From Bacillota bacterium (lineage in GTDB: Bacteria > Bacillota > Bacilli > Paenibacillales > Paenibacillaceae): a stretch of DNA of 35,850 nt. The notes below the pieces were generated by a model. It worked only from the letters and a program-made list of their open reading frames with translations, was not told the DNA's origin and searched no databases. Shown in pieces: positions 8,172-16,515 of this stretch. Position numbers and translations under genes: made by a program. The stretch's first letter is position 1. Each line of letters begins with the position of its first letter. The stretch spans positions 1 through 35,850 of the forward strand of contig JAEWJS010000157.1 of NCBI GenBank assembly GCA_023386495.1, given 5' to 3'.

Positions 8172-9662
8172 TTATTCGCCCCCTCCCAGCACCGCTTCGA
8201 TGTAGAGCGAAGGGTCGCTCAGTACATCGCTCGCCTGCGCGATCAGCGGATAGAGCCACTCCGCTCCGATGCCGAGCGCCACCATGAGCACGAAGAGGAA
8301 GGATATGGCCGTCATCGTCGAAGCGTTGAACTTCTTCGCAGGCGCAGTTGCTGTGCTGCTTTTCTCTTCGCCCCAGAACATGGCCATGAAGACCCGCATC
8401 AGCGAGTAGAGCACGACAAGGCTGGAGAGTAGGCCGATGGCGGCCAGTACATATTGACCGTCGGCCAATCCGCCTCGCACGAGCAGCAGCTTGCCGGCGA
8501 AGCCGCTGAGCGGCGGTATTCCGACGAGCGCCAGGGCGACGACGAATAGCATCCAGCCGATAACGGGGTACGTGCGCATGAGCCCGCCCGCTTCGCCGAG
8601 CTTATCCGTTCCCGCCGCCGTCATTATCATGCCGCCCAGGAAGAACAGCAGCGCTTTGGCCACCATGTCATGCACCAGATAGAAGACAGCTCCCTCGAGC
8701 GCTTCCCCGGAGGACACCGCAATGCCGAAGGCGATGAAGCCGACGCTGAGGATCACGTTATAATTGAAGATCCGGCTCACGTCATTGAATGCGACGGCAC
8801 CGATTGCTCCTAACAACATCGTGGCTCCAGCCATCCAGCCGATTAGCGTGTGCGTGACGCCGGGCTCGTGGTAGAAGATCAGCGTGAACGTACGCAGGAG
8901 CGCATACAGCCCTACCTTCGTCAGCAGCGCGGCGAAGAGCGCGGATATTGCGGCCGGCGGTGCGCCGTACGAGCCGGGCAGCCAGTAGAACAGGAATAGT
9001 CCCGCCTTCAGCGAGAAGACGATCAGGAATAAGACCGCGATTACGGTCAAGATCCCGCCCTGCTGCAGCTCCGCTACGCGCAAGGAGAGATGCGCCATAT
9101 TCAGCGTGCCAGTCGTACCGTAGAGATAGGCGACGGACGCGACGAATAGCGTCGAAGACAGGATGTTGATCAGGATGTATTTAAGCGTCTCCCGCAGTTG
9201 ACGCCTTGTCCCGCCGAGCGAGATGAGCGCATAGGATGCGATCAGCATCACTTCGAAGCATACGAACAGGTTGAACAGGTCGCCGGTCAGGAAAGACCCG
9301 ATGACGCCGGCCAGCAGAAATTGAAGGAACGGGTAGAAATAATGGCGTTCCCGGCTCTCGCCGATTGTTGCAAAGGCATAGATTACGCAGGCGCCAGCCG
9401 TTATCGTCGTCGTCAAGACCAGAAGCGCTGCCGTCATGTCCGCTACGAAGACGATGCCATATGGCGGAAGCCAGCCGCCCATGTGAAGCGTCTGAATGCC
9501 TTCGCCATGCACGCGGGCTACGATTACGGCGGCCGTTATCGCTTGAATGCCCATGCTGACTGCGCTCGCGAATCGCTGCACGCGCAGGCTGCGATTGAAC
9601 AGGATGAGCATGACGGCCGTGAACAGCGGGATAAGAAGCGGCAATACGATCAGATTATTCAT
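8172..9662 (-). CDS. mrpD: Mrp Na+/H+ antiporter subunit D
   Basis: 496 residues, about fourteen membrane segments. Homologue of complex I proton-pumping subunits NuoM/NuoN; with MrpA it forms the ion-translocating part of the antiporter. Family segments seen: FNLFVCFEVMLIASYALI (its Glu is the conserved functional acid of MrpD), KAGLFLFYWLPGSYGAPPAA, LLTKVGLYALLRTF and HDMVAKALLFFLGG. The ATG at 9662 is chosen over a GTG at 9671 because GAGAGGTG is well spaced for the ATG. It overlaps the end of mrpC by eight bases. Confidence 0.95.
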   Translation of the reverse strand: MNNLIVLPLLIPLFTAVMLILFNRSLRVQRFASAVSMGIQAITAAVIVARVHGEGIQTLHMGGWLPPYGIVFVADMTAALLVLTTTITAGACVIYAFATIGESRERHYFYPFLQFLLAGVIGSFLTGDLFNLFVCFEVMLIASYALISLGGTRRQLRETLKYILINILSSTLFVASVAYLYGTTGTLNMAHLSLRVAELQQGGILTVIAVLFLIVFSLKAGLFLFYWLPGSYGAPPAAISALFAALLTKVGLYALLRTFTLIFYHEPGVTHTLIGWMAGATMLLGAIGAVAFNDVSRIFNYNVILSVGFIAFGIAVSSGEALEGAVFYLVHDMVAKALLFFLGGMIMTAAGTDKLGEAGGLMRTYPVIGWMLFVVALALVGIPPLSGFAGKLLLVRGGLADGQYVLAAIGLLSSLVVLYSLMRVFMAMFWGEEKSSTATAPAKKFNASTMTAISFLFVLMVALGIGAEWLYPLIAQASDVLSDPSLYIEAVLGGGE

Positions 9663-9993
9663 CGTCTTCACCTCTCAGCTGCTCCATATCGTCCGTGCCG
9701 AGCTTCTGATAGGCCTTGTACGCGAGCACGAAGAAGAAAGAAGTGACTCCGAAGCTGATGACGATGGAGGTCAGGATCAGCGCCTGCGGCACGGGATCCA
9801 CATAGGCATCAGCCTTCTCGTCGAGCAGCGGCGCTGCACCGGTCTTCAGCTTGGACATCGTCAGCAGCAGCAGGTGCACGCCATGGGTCAAGAGCGATGT
9901 GCCCAGAACGATCCGAAGCAGGCTCTTCGAGAGGATCAGGTAGACGCCTACCGCGAACAAGACGCCGATGGCGAGCGACATATACAATTCCAC
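9655..9993 (-). CDS. mrpC: Mrp Na+/H+ antiporter subunit C
   Basis: 112 residues, three membrane segments, NuoK-like. Family signature: GVYLILSKSLLRIVLGTSLL, followed by HGVHLLLL, and further on DPVPQALILTSIVISFGVTS. The start is GTG at 9993, one base after the mrpA TAG stop, with GGGAGGGA upstream. The acidic C-terminus GEDDE overlaps the start of mrpD. Confidence 0.95.
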   Translation of the reverse strand: MELYMSLAIGVLFAVGVYLILSKSLLRIVLGTSLLTHGVHLLLLTMSKLKTGAAPLLDEKADAYVDPVPQALILTSIVISFGVTSFFFVLAYKAYQKLGTDDMEQLRGEDDE

Positions 9994-9994
9994 G

Positions 9995-12865
9995 CTAGTT
10001 ATCCCTCCCGATCGTATAAATAATCGTCATGGTAACGCCGACCACCGCCAGATAGACGCCCAGATCGAACAGAACGGCCGTAGCAAGTTCCGTCTCGCCC
10101 AGCAGCGGGATATCGAAATAGCCGAAGGTATGGCTGAGGAACGGTACGCCGGCCGCGAACGATCCGATGCCCGTCAGGAGTGCCGTCAGCAGCCCGATAC
10201 CGATCACGATCCGGTAGTTGACCGGGATCATGCGCGCAGTCGCGTTCATGCCGGCGGACATCGACAGCAGTACCAATGCAGCCGATGTCATCAAGCCGCC
10301 TATGAACCCGCCGCCGGGGTGATGATGGCCCGAGTAGAAGAGGTACAAAGAGAAAGCAAGCACGATCGGAATCGCAAGCTTCGATACCGTCCGCAGGATG
10401 ACGTCATTGATGCGGCCGGTGTCTGGCTGACGCGGTCCGGCATCCCAAGGCGAACGGACCGGCAGGGCAGCATCGCCCGGCTCGAGCTTGATCAGCGCAT
10501 AAATGCCAAGCGCCGCTATGCCGAGCACCGCGATCTCCAGCAGCGTATCGAAGCCGCGGAAGTCGACGAGGATGACGTTGACGACGTTTTTGCCGCCGGC
10601 CTCCTTATAGCTGTTCTCCAGAAAATAGCTGGCAATCGATTCGAACGGCGCATCGCTTCCCGCGCTGAGCGCGATGACGGTTACGACGGCGCCTACGCCG
10701 ATCGAGATCAGCAGATTCGGAATCTTGACGCGCAGCGGGATCCGCTCCTTCTTCAGCTTCGGCAGGTGATAGAAGCAGAGCAGGAAGAGCATGACCGACA
10801 CGGTCTCGACGGTCATCTGGGTGAGAGCCAAGTCCGGCGCTCTGAACAGCACGAAGAACAAGGTGACCATATAGCCCGTCATGCCGGTGAGAATGATGGC
10901 CGTCAGCCTGGAGCTGACGAACGGAATGGCGATCGCGGATACGATCAAGGCGAGGATGGCCGTTCCTTCATAGAACGACATCGGCGCATAACCGCTTGTA
11001 TCGAATCGGATGCCCTCTGTCGTGAGCAGCACGGTGGTTAACGATACGACTAGGAATACGAGAATATAGCTGACGTAATGCCGGATGGAGCCTGTCATAT
11101 AGCGGCTGGTGAAGCGCTTCGACGCTGGTCCGACAGTATGCATTCCCCAGCTGTACAGCCCATCCCAAGAAAGCTTCGTCGCAAGCGGCGCGTGGACGGC
11201 CTTCAACCTTCGATGCAGCGCGTACAGGATCGTTCCTGCAGCCAGAATGCCGATCGTCATGAACAATTCGGTCGTGAATCCATGCCAGAACGAAATATGG
11301 ACATGGAAGGTCTCGCCTGCCGCCAGCAGTCCGGGACTGATCGAAGCAATCGCGGGCTCGATGAGGCTGTAAGACAGCAGATTCGGGAAAAGCCCGAACA
11401 CGATGGCCAGCGATGCGAGCAGCATCGGAGGCAGCAATAGCCCGAACGATGCTTCATGCGGCGTCGTCTCCAGCTTCTCCGGCTGGTAACGGCCGGCGAA
11501 GGTGCGCAGCACGATAATCAAGCTATACACGAACGTGAACACGCTGCCGACCCAAGCGATGACGGGGATCAGTGCCCCCCAAGTGTCCATGCTCCACAGC
11601 GACATCTCGGAGGCTTGCAGCACGGCGGTGAAGAACATTTCCTTGCTGAGGAACCCGCTGAACGGCGGCATGCCCGCCATCGACAGCGCGCCGATGACCG
11701 ATACCGAGAACGTGATCGGCATGAGCGCCATTAATCCGCCGAGCTTGCGGATGTCTCGCGTGCCGGTCTCGTGATCGACGATGCCCACGACCATGAATAA
11801 CGCGCCCTTGAAGATCGCGTGATTGATGAGGTGGAAGATCGCGGCCGTCGTCGCCTTCGCGTACAGCATGCCGTCGGCGCTGCCCCCGTAATAAGAGGAG
11901 ACCGAACCCAGCCCTAATAGACACATGATCAGACCGAGTTGGCTGACGGTCGAGAAGGCGAGCAGCGCCTTCAGATCGGTCTGCTTGAGCGCCCGATAGG
12001 AAGCGTAGACCATCGTCGTCAGCCCGAAGCCGGTTACCAGCCAGAACCATTCGGCATGCCCTGCGAATACCGGACTGAGACGGCTGACCAGATAGAGGCC
12101 GGCCTTGACCATCGTCGCCGAATGCAGATAGGCGCTGACCGGCGTCGGGGCTTCCATCGCGTCGGGCAGCCAGATGTGGAACGGGAATTGCGCCGACTTG
12201 GTGAAGGCGCCCGTAAGCACGAGCAGCATGGCCGGCGTGAACAAGCTGCTCTGAGACAGCTGCTCCGCTTGGCCGATCAGCTCCCGCACGCTGAAGCTGT
12301 CTCCCATGATCGAGAGCAGCAGCAGCCCCGCGAACATGGCGAGCCCGCCGAAGACGGTGATGAGCATCGACTTCATGGCGCCGTCGCGCGACTTGGCCCT
12401 CTTGTCCCAGAATGCGATCAATAGGAACGACGAGACGCTGGTCAGTTCCCAGAAGCCGTACAGGACCATCACGTTATCGGATAGCACAACGCCCAGCATC
12501 GCGCCCATGAAGAGCATCAGATAACAATAGAAGCGATGAAGCGCTTCGCGTCCGGCATCCATGTAATAGATGGAGTAGAAGATGACGAGCATGCCGATTC
12601 CGCTGATCAAGAGCGCGAACAGCAGGCTGAGCCCGTCCAGGACCAGCGTGATGTCGATGCCGAGCGACGGAATCCAAGCGAGCGACTCTTGCTGGGCGCC
12701 TTCGCTGCGCACGGATGAGATCCGCGATGCGAATGCAAGGAAGAGCAGCAGCGGAACCGGCAGCGCGAGCCAGCCGGCATGGAGGCGGCCGCTGAATCGC
12801 CGCAGGAGCGGGATGATGCACGCCGCTAAGAATGGAAGCATAATGGCGAGATGAAGCATGGACAA
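9995..12865 (-). CDS. mrpA: Mrp Na+/H+ antiporter fused subunit A-B
   Basis: 956 residues, close to the sum of Bacillus MrpA (about 800) and MrpB (about 140). Residues 1-818 are MrpA: an NuoL-like membrane core with IWLPDAMEAPTPVSAYLHSA, KAGLYLVSRLSPVF, HAIFKGALFMVVG and GALSMAGMPPFSGFLSKEMF, followed by the MrpA-specific C-terminal region. Residues from about 819 (INDVILRTVSKLAIP) to the end are a full MrpB domain with GHHHPGGGFIGGL and FDLGVYLAVVGVT. No stop or frameshift lies at the junction. The start is probably TTG at 12865, since AAGGAGGA is 8 bases upstream and MSMLHLAIMLPF lines up with known MrpA N-termini; ATG at 12859 is the alternative. First gene of mrpA/B-C-D-E-F-G. Confidence 0.95.
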   Translation of the reverse strand: MSMLHLAIMLPFLAACIIPLLRRFSGRLHAGWLALPVPLLLFLAFASRISSVRSEGAQQESLAWIPSLGIDITLVLDGLSLLFALLISGIGMLVIFYSIYYMDAGREALHRFYCYLMLFMGAMLGVVLSDNVMVLYGFWELTSVSSFLLIAFWDKRAKSRDGAMKSMLITVFGGLAMFAGLLLLSIMGDSFSVRELIGQAEQLSQSSLFTPAMLLVLTGAFTKSAQFPFHIWLPDAMEAPTPVSAYLHSATMVKAGLYLVSRLSPVFAGHAEWFWLVTGFGLTTMVYASYRALKQTDLKALLAFSTVSQLGLIMCLLGLGSVSSYYGGSADGMLYAKATTAAIFHLINHAIFKGALFMVVGIVDHETGTRDIRKLGGLMALMPITFSVSVIGALSMAGMPPFSGFLSKEMFFTAVLQASEMSLWSMDTWGALIPVIAWVGSVFTFVYSLIIVLRTFAGRYQPEKLETTPHEASFGLLLPPMLLASLAIVFGLFPNLLSYSLIEPAIASISPGLLAAGETFHVHISFWHGFTTELFMTIGILAAGTILYALHRRLKAVHAPLATKLSWDGLYSWGMHTVGPASKRFTSRYMTGSIRHYVSYILVFLVVSLTTVLLTTEGIRFDTSGYAPMSFYEGTAILALIVSAIAIPFVSSRLTAIILTGMTGYMVTLFFVLFRAPDLALTQMTVETVSVMLFLLCFYHLPKLKKERIPLRVKIPNLLISIGVGAVVTVIALSAGSDAPFESIASYFLENSYKEAGGKNVVNVILVDFRGFDTLLEIAVLGIAALGIYALIKLEPGDAALPVRSPWDAGPRQPDTGRINDVILRTVSKLAIPIVLAFSLYLFYSGHHHPGGGFIGGLMTSAALVLLSMSAGMNATARMIPVNYRIVIGIGLLTALLTGIGSFAAGVPFLSHTFGYFDIPLLGETELATAVLFDLGVYLAVVGVTMTIIYTIGRDN

Positions 12866-12890
12866 CGGGTTATCCTCCTTACTGAGTAAT

Positions 12891-12942
12891 CATGATCTGT
12901 ACAGCTTTCCCATAAGACTTGACCTTAAGACATGATCTTAAG
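12891..12942 (-). repeat. Repeats in the mrp leader: palindrome and CATGATCT pair
   Basis: CTTAAGA (12924-12930) and TCTTAAG (12936-12942) are perfect arms around CATGA. The octamer CATGATCT occurs at 12891-12898 and again at 12931-12938, exactly 40 bp apart, close to four helical turns. Both lie between the leader terminator and the mrpA start. They could be a protein-binding site or part of an RNA fold. Confidence 0.4.
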
Positions 12943-12955
12943 TCCGTAAACACGC

Positions 12956-12980
12956 AAAAAGAGCCCGCTTTGGCAGGCTC
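12956..12980 (-). terminator. Intrinsic terminator within the mrp leader
   Basis: On the minus strand GAGCCTGC and GCGGGCTC form an 8-bp stem with one G-U pair and loop CAAA, followed by TTTTT. It lies about 40 bases after the expected transcription start and about 90 bases before mrpA. It is therefore either an attenuator in the mrp leader or the end of a short separate RNA. Confidence 0.75.
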
Positions 12981-13027
12981 CTCCGGTTTGAACTTATTGA
13001 ATTGAATTGTGCGGCTTACTGTCATTC

Positions 13028-13056
13028 ATTGTATGGGATGCGGGCTGAATTGTCAA
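13028..13056 (-). promoter_or_regulatory. Strong sigma-A promoter upstream of mrpA
   Basis: On the minus strand a perfect -35 TTGACA (13056-13051), a 17-bp spacer and -10 TACAAT (13033-13028). Transcription should start near 13021, giving a leader of about 155 bases before mrpA that includes the terminator at 12980-12956. Confidence 0.8.
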
Positions 13057-13117
13057 AACTGAAATGGACGATGCCTGTCAATCGACGGAATCGATTATGT
13101 CTCTAGAGGAGCGCATC

Positions 13118-13321
13118 ATGTCCAAGACATTCATAGCTGTCAGCTGCTTGATTCTGCTTATTGCCGTATGTGTCGGCGCCGCGCTCAATGCACGTATCGC
13201 ACATCATCGCAGTCCTCACGCGAACGAGATCCGCATGCAGAACGTCCAAGCCGGCCAACCGGTCAGAAAATCGTTCTCGCCGCGCGAATATATCCGCATC
13301 GTTCGGCAGTCGGATGAATGA
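13118..13321 (+). CDS. Small membrane-anchored or secreted protein, unrecognised
   Basis: 67 residues: MSKT, one hydrophobic segment (FIAVSCLILLIAVCVGAAL, about residues 5-23), then a basic, hydrophilic tail with little predicted structure. GAGGAG lies 7 bases before the ATG at 13118, which is better than the longer in-frame start at 13064. I do not recognise a family. It points towards the MORN-type gene and ends 21 bp from it; no terminator is visible between them. A real gene is likely from the SD and the clear membrane segment, but not certain. Confidence 0.5.
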   Translation: MSKTFIAVSCLILLIAVCVGAALNARIAHHRSPHANEIRMQNVQAGQPVRKSFSPREYIRIVRQSDE

Positions 13322-13342
13322 GCGAGTGATCGAAGGGCCGGG

Positions 13343-13624
13343 CTATCTCTTATCCCGATTCGTCGTCTTGTACTTCTGGCCCTTCCCGTCATAGGTGATC
13401 CATTCGCCGACAGGCTCGCCCTTCTCGAAGTGGCCGGATCGCTTGAGCGTTCCGTCGGCGCGGTACCATTCCCAGTAACCGTCCGGGTTATCGCCTGCCA
13501 TTTTCCCCTTCGACCAGACCGTCTTGCCGCCCTTGTGGTACTTGATCGTGTACCCGTCAATGACCTCGAGTTGCTTCTCCTTGACGCCGTTCGGATGAAT
13601 CAAGTCGCAATTGTCGTTATCCAT
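13343..13624 (-). CDS. MORN-repeat protein, YwqK-like
   Basis: 93 residues. Repeated units of the MORN type are visible: YHKGGKTVWSKGKMAG, DGYWEWYRADGTLKRSGHF and GEPVGEWITYDGKG. Such proteins are often annotated as YwqK-family antitoxin-like; their function is mostly unknown, so no toxin partner is claimed. GGAGG lies 7 bases before the ATG at 13624; the extension to 13642 is less likely. No signal peptide. An extended -10 promoter lies 35 bp upstream. Confidence 0.7.
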   Translation of the reverse strand: MDNDNCDLIHPNGVKEKQLEVIDGYTIKYHKGGKTVWSKGKMAGDNPDGYWEWYRADGTLKRSGHFEKGEPVGEWITYDGKGQKYKTTNRDKR

Positions 13625-13657
13625 GACAGCCCTCCGTTCCAATCAGCAGCTAAGCCC

Positions 13658-13666
13658 ATTGTACCA
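13658..13666 (-). promoter_or_regulatory. Extended -10 promoter for the MORN-type gene
   Basis: Minus strand TGGTACAAT is an extended -10 element (TG-N-TACAAT) about 35 bp upstream of the start codon at 13624. No -35 is obvious. It lies in the short gap after the ABC permease gene. Confidence 0.45.
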
Positions 13667-13683
13667 GAGCCAAGCTCCCCCTG

Positions 13684-14529
13684 CTACAGATCCTTCTTGC
13701 CGAACGCTCGGCAGCCCAGTGCCAAGAGCAGGGCCGTATAGGCCAGCGTATAGAGGAGGTAAGCATCGGAAGGCACGTTCGGCATCGAGAAGGGACCCAT
13801 GTCGGCCAATGCCAATCCGGCCCAATCCGCGCCTCCCAACAGTTCATACAGCCCTCTCTTGTAGACAGCGTCCGTCGGCAGGAGCAGATCGATCAAGAAT
13901 ACGAACTTATCCAATGCAGGATGACCGCCCCCGTAGACCGTAACCCCTTCGACCAGCCCGCTGAAAAGAGAAAAGCCATATAGCAGCGCAGCGCAGATCC
14001 CGTTCCCCAACATCGGCAGATAGACGGAGCCCAGCATCGTGACGGCCAGCAGAACAAGCGGCATCCAGACGAATAGTCCGAGTCCTCGCAGCAGGTCACC
14101 GGCCAGGATCGGCAATCCGGTCTGGCTGTGAACGGCCCAGACGACGGCTAGGAATAAGACTGCGCTATACGCCGCGACCCAGACGGCATGCCCCAGCCAC
14201 TTCGCCAAGTAGAGCTTCCAACGAGGCATGGGACGGGCGGCGACGGCGAGGAGCAGTCCGTTCTCCTGCTCGCCCGTGACCGTCCCCATCGCCGAGAAGA
14301 GCACGAAGAAGGCAGCCAGGAATTGGGCGAAAAACAAGCCAAGCACGATCATCACCATGCTGCTCAGCAGCCGTCCGGCAGGGGAGACCGCATTCTGAAG
14401 CGATGTGTCTGCCAGCTCCCGTATGCCGAATGCGAACAGGATGAGGAAGACGGATGTCACGATTAACGTGACGAGGAAGACGCGCTTGCGAGTAAGCTCC
14501 TTCAAAGTGGCAGCGATGTACATCGTCAC
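13684..14529 (-). CDS. ABC transporter permease, ABC-2 family
   Basis: 281 residues with six or more hydrophobic segments. Membrane part of an ABC-2 type exporter: the N-terminal region MYIAATLKELTRKRVFLVTL is typical, followed by TGEQENGLLLAVAARPMPRW, the cytoplasmic segment common in this family. The preferred start is GTG at 14529, which overlaps the ATPase stop codon (GTGA) and lies 9 bases after AAGGAGG; ATG at 14523 is the alternative. Substrate unknown. Third gene of the operon with the ATPase and the anchored protein. Confidence 0.85.
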   Translation of the reverse strand: MTMYIAATLKELTRKRVFLVTLIVTSVFLILFAFGIRELADTSLQNAVSPAGRLLSSMVMIVLGLFFAQFLAAFFVLFSAMGTVTGEQENGLLLAVAARPMPRWKLYLAKWLGHAVWVAAYSAVLFLAVVWAVHSQTGLPILAGDLLRGLGLFVWMPLVLLAVTMLGSVYLPMLGNGICAALLYGFSLFSGLVEGVTVYGGGHPALDKFVFLIDLLLPTDAVYKRGLYELLGGADWAGLALADMGPFSMPNVPSDAYLLYTLAYTALLLALGCRAFGKKDL

Positions 14530-15506
14530 GCTCGGACACCTCCTTGGCGGGATTGCGCCATCCGGAGGAACCAGTCCTCCAGGCTGCTCTGAGTGGGACT
14601 GGATTCGTAGAGCGTCAAGCCGCTTCGAATGAACGCCGCGCATAGAAGGCCGGCCTGCTCCTGATCGATTACGCGCGCGGCTAGGCGGGCATTGCCGTGG
14701 TCATCGGCCTCGAGTAAGCGAAGCGTGGAGGCAAGCGCGCTGCCGACGGCAACGTTCAGCTTCGTCTGCGTCTCTGTCCGCCAGCCGCCGAGCCGGAAAT
14801 GCCAGTTCGCGCTGCCTTCGCCGACGTCGCTCAGAAGCTTGTGCAGCGGACCTGCCGCCAGCAGCTCGCCGCCGTAGAGGAATGCGGCCTCATCGCAGAG
14901 CTCCTCGACATCTTCGAGCAGATGGGTGTTGAGGAAAACCGTCACGCCTTGGCTTCTCAGCTTCTTGAGCAGGGTGCGGATTTCGTACCGGCCGACAGGG
15001 TCCAGCGCGGAAGCGGGTTCATCCAGAATGAGCAGTTCCGGTTCTAACAGCAGGGCGGCAGCAAGCCCGAGGCGCTGCTGCATCCCTTTGGAGAAACCGC
15101 CGACCCGGCGGTCCGCCGCTTCCGCCAGCCCGACCAGCTCCAGGGTGTCGCGAATTTTGCCGCGGAACGCGGGTGACCGCGTCTCCCGCGCGCGCAGTCC
15201 GCCCAATTCGCCGTGGAAGCGAAGCACCTCGGACGGGGTGAGCCAATCCTGGAATCGGAACAGCTCGGGCACATACCCGAGCTTGCGCCGTGCTTCCGGC
15301 CGGCCTAGAGGCAGCCCCAGCATGGCGGCCCAACCGAAGTCCGGCCGGTGCAGGCCGGCGAGCATCTTCACGAAGGTGCTCTTGCCTGCGCCGTTTGGCC
15401 CCAGCAGGCCGTAAATGCAGCCTGCCGGCACCTGCAAGGTGATGCCGCGGCAGCCGCCGCGGCCGTTATAGGTCTTGGTCAACTCCGCCGTATCGATGAT
15501 CGTCAT
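14526..15506 (-). CDS. ABC transporter ATP-binding protein
   Basis: 326 residues. Cytosolic ATPase that drives the neighbouring permease. Walker A GPNGAGKST (about residues 36-44), Q-loop region YVPELFRFQDWLTP, signature GFSKGMQQRLGLA, Walker B LLILDEPASALDP and switch histidine in NTHLLEDVEEL. The C-terminal third (after about 225) is an added domain seen in some ABC-2 exporters of the DrrA/CcmA type. The ATG at 15506 overlaps the stop of the upstream gene (ATGA). Cargo unknown. Confidence 0.93.
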   Translation of the reverse strand: MTIIDTAELTKTYNGRGGCRGITLQVPAGCIYGLLGPNGAGKSTFVKMLAGLHRPDFGWAAMLGLPLGRPEARRKLGYVPELFRFQDWLTPSEVLRFHGELGGLRARETRSPAFRGKIRDTLELVGLAEAADRRVGGFSKGMQQRLGLAAALLLEPELLILDEPASALDPVGRYEIRTLLKKLRSQGVTVFLNTHLLEDVEELCDEAAFLYGGELLAAGPLHKLLSDVGEGSANWHFRLGGWRTETQTKLNVAVGSALASTLRLLEADDHGNARLAARVIDQEQAGLLCAAFIRSGLTLYESSPTQSSLEDWFLRMAQSRQGGVRA

Positions 15507-16423
15507 GGCAGTATTAGCGCCTCCGCTGCCCGCCGGAAGTCGGATTCCGCAGGGAAATCCTGCAGCTCGACGCGCAGGAGACCCATGCGATCCCCGCCCT
15601 GCCACAGCAGATAACGATGGCTGCCGTTCACGGTCATGATCGCGTCATAACCGCCCAGCTGCAGATTGGTGGTCACGCCGTCCGGTGCCGGAACAGGCAG
15701 CGTATGCTGCCAATCGTCAATCGCGGCAAGCTTGGTCCGCAGGCTGTCCGGCAGAACAGGCAGCCCCAGCACCGCCTCGCGTATAGTCGTCGCGTCGATC
15801 CCGCCTTCAATGGTCAATTCAGGCTTGCCGAACTGAAGCAGCTGAGCAGGCTTGCCCGATACCGTGCCTCCTGCAGCGGTCCCTTCCGGGATATGGAGCG
15901 TAATGGCGGCTCCGTCCGCCTCCGCCGGCAGCGTAGTGCTGCTGCCCAGTCGAGTGAGAAGCCGATTGACTGCCTTCACGTTGAGATGGAAGGTCAGCGT
16001 GGAAGCCGGCTGATAGGAAGGCGCGTCGGCATTCTCAAGCTGCAGCAGGGAGGCACCCATCAGCTGTTCCGCTTCTGCCCAGCTTACGATGCGGGATACG
16101 CCGCCGCCCGATTGAATCAACCTGCCGTATTGGGCCAGATCGAAGCTCCGCTCTCCATCGGGTGAGCCGTTGTCCAGCATATAAGATATTGCCGCCATGT
16201 CATCTGCCGAGAGTCCGACGCCGACCATGTGTTGAATGTGGAAAGTTTGCTGCATAGCTGCCAAGGCACGATCCCCCATAGGGGTCGCGACAAGGCCGAA
16301 GACGATTGCAGTCCCGAGCGCGCCGACGGTTAATCTTCGCAGCCTGCGTATGGCGGGCTGTTCCGTCCGCCAGGCTAACTGCTTGCCGCCTGTCGTGGCC
16401 GTGCTTTGATTCATCTGCTTCAT
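15503..16423 (-). CDS. Membrane-anchored protein of unknown family, first gene of ABC operon
   Basis: 306 residues. A basic cytosolic N-terminus is followed by one hydrophobic segment (LTVGALGTAIVFGLVATPMG, about residues 32-51), then a large domain likely outside the membrane. The outer part is rich in short beta-type stretches (LTFHLNVKAV, AAITLHIPEG, LTIEGGIDA). I do not recognise the family; the layout resembles single-pass proteins of the anti-sigma/DUF4367 kind, but no sigma factor is adjacent. The ATG at 16423 is best placed behind GGAG; GTG 16432 and ATG 16429 are too close. Its overlap with the ATPase gene suggests it works with the transporter, perhaps as a sensor or accessory subunit. 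Confidence 0.75.
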   Translation of the reverse strand: MKQMNQSTATTGGKQLAWRTEQPAIRRLRRLTVGALGTAIVFGLVATPMGDRALAAMQQTFHIQHMVGVGLSADDMAAISYMLDNGSPDGERSFDLAQYGRLIQSGGGVSRIVSWAEAEQLMGASLLQLENADAPSYQPASTLTFHLNVKAVNRLLTRLGSSTTLPAEADGAAITLHIPEGTAAGGTVSGKPAQLLQFGKPELTIEGGIDATTIREAVLGLPVLPDSLRTKLAAIDDWQHTLPVPAPDGVTTNLQLGGYDAIMTVNGSHRYLLWQGGDRMGLLRVELQDFPAESDFRRAAEALILP

Positions 16424-16474
16424 CACCATCACTCCATCTCTAATATCAAATCAGATGCGAAACGATCTTTTTTG

Positions 16475-16503
16475 ATTATACAACAATGAATATATATTGT
16501 AAA
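16475..16503 (-). promoter_or_regulatory. Sigma-A promoter of the ABC operon
   Basis: On the minus strand TTTACA (16503-16498), a 17-bp spacer and a perfect TATAAT (16480-16475). It lies in an AT-rich gap between hisC and the anchored-protein gene and shows that the operon is transcribed on its own. Confidence 0.8.
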
Positions 16504-16515
16504 ACGATAAAATAA

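Noticed and set aside
9968..11041. A 357-codon plus-strand frame opposite mrpA/B
   Set aside because: Very rich in Asp, Arg, Gln and His with no domain; the opposite strand encodes clear MrpA and MrpB sequence.
13064..13117. Longer form of the small membrane peptide starting at 13064
   Set aside because: No SD is placed for it, while GAGGAG is well placed for the ATG at 13118, which also puts the hydrophobic segment at the N-terminus.
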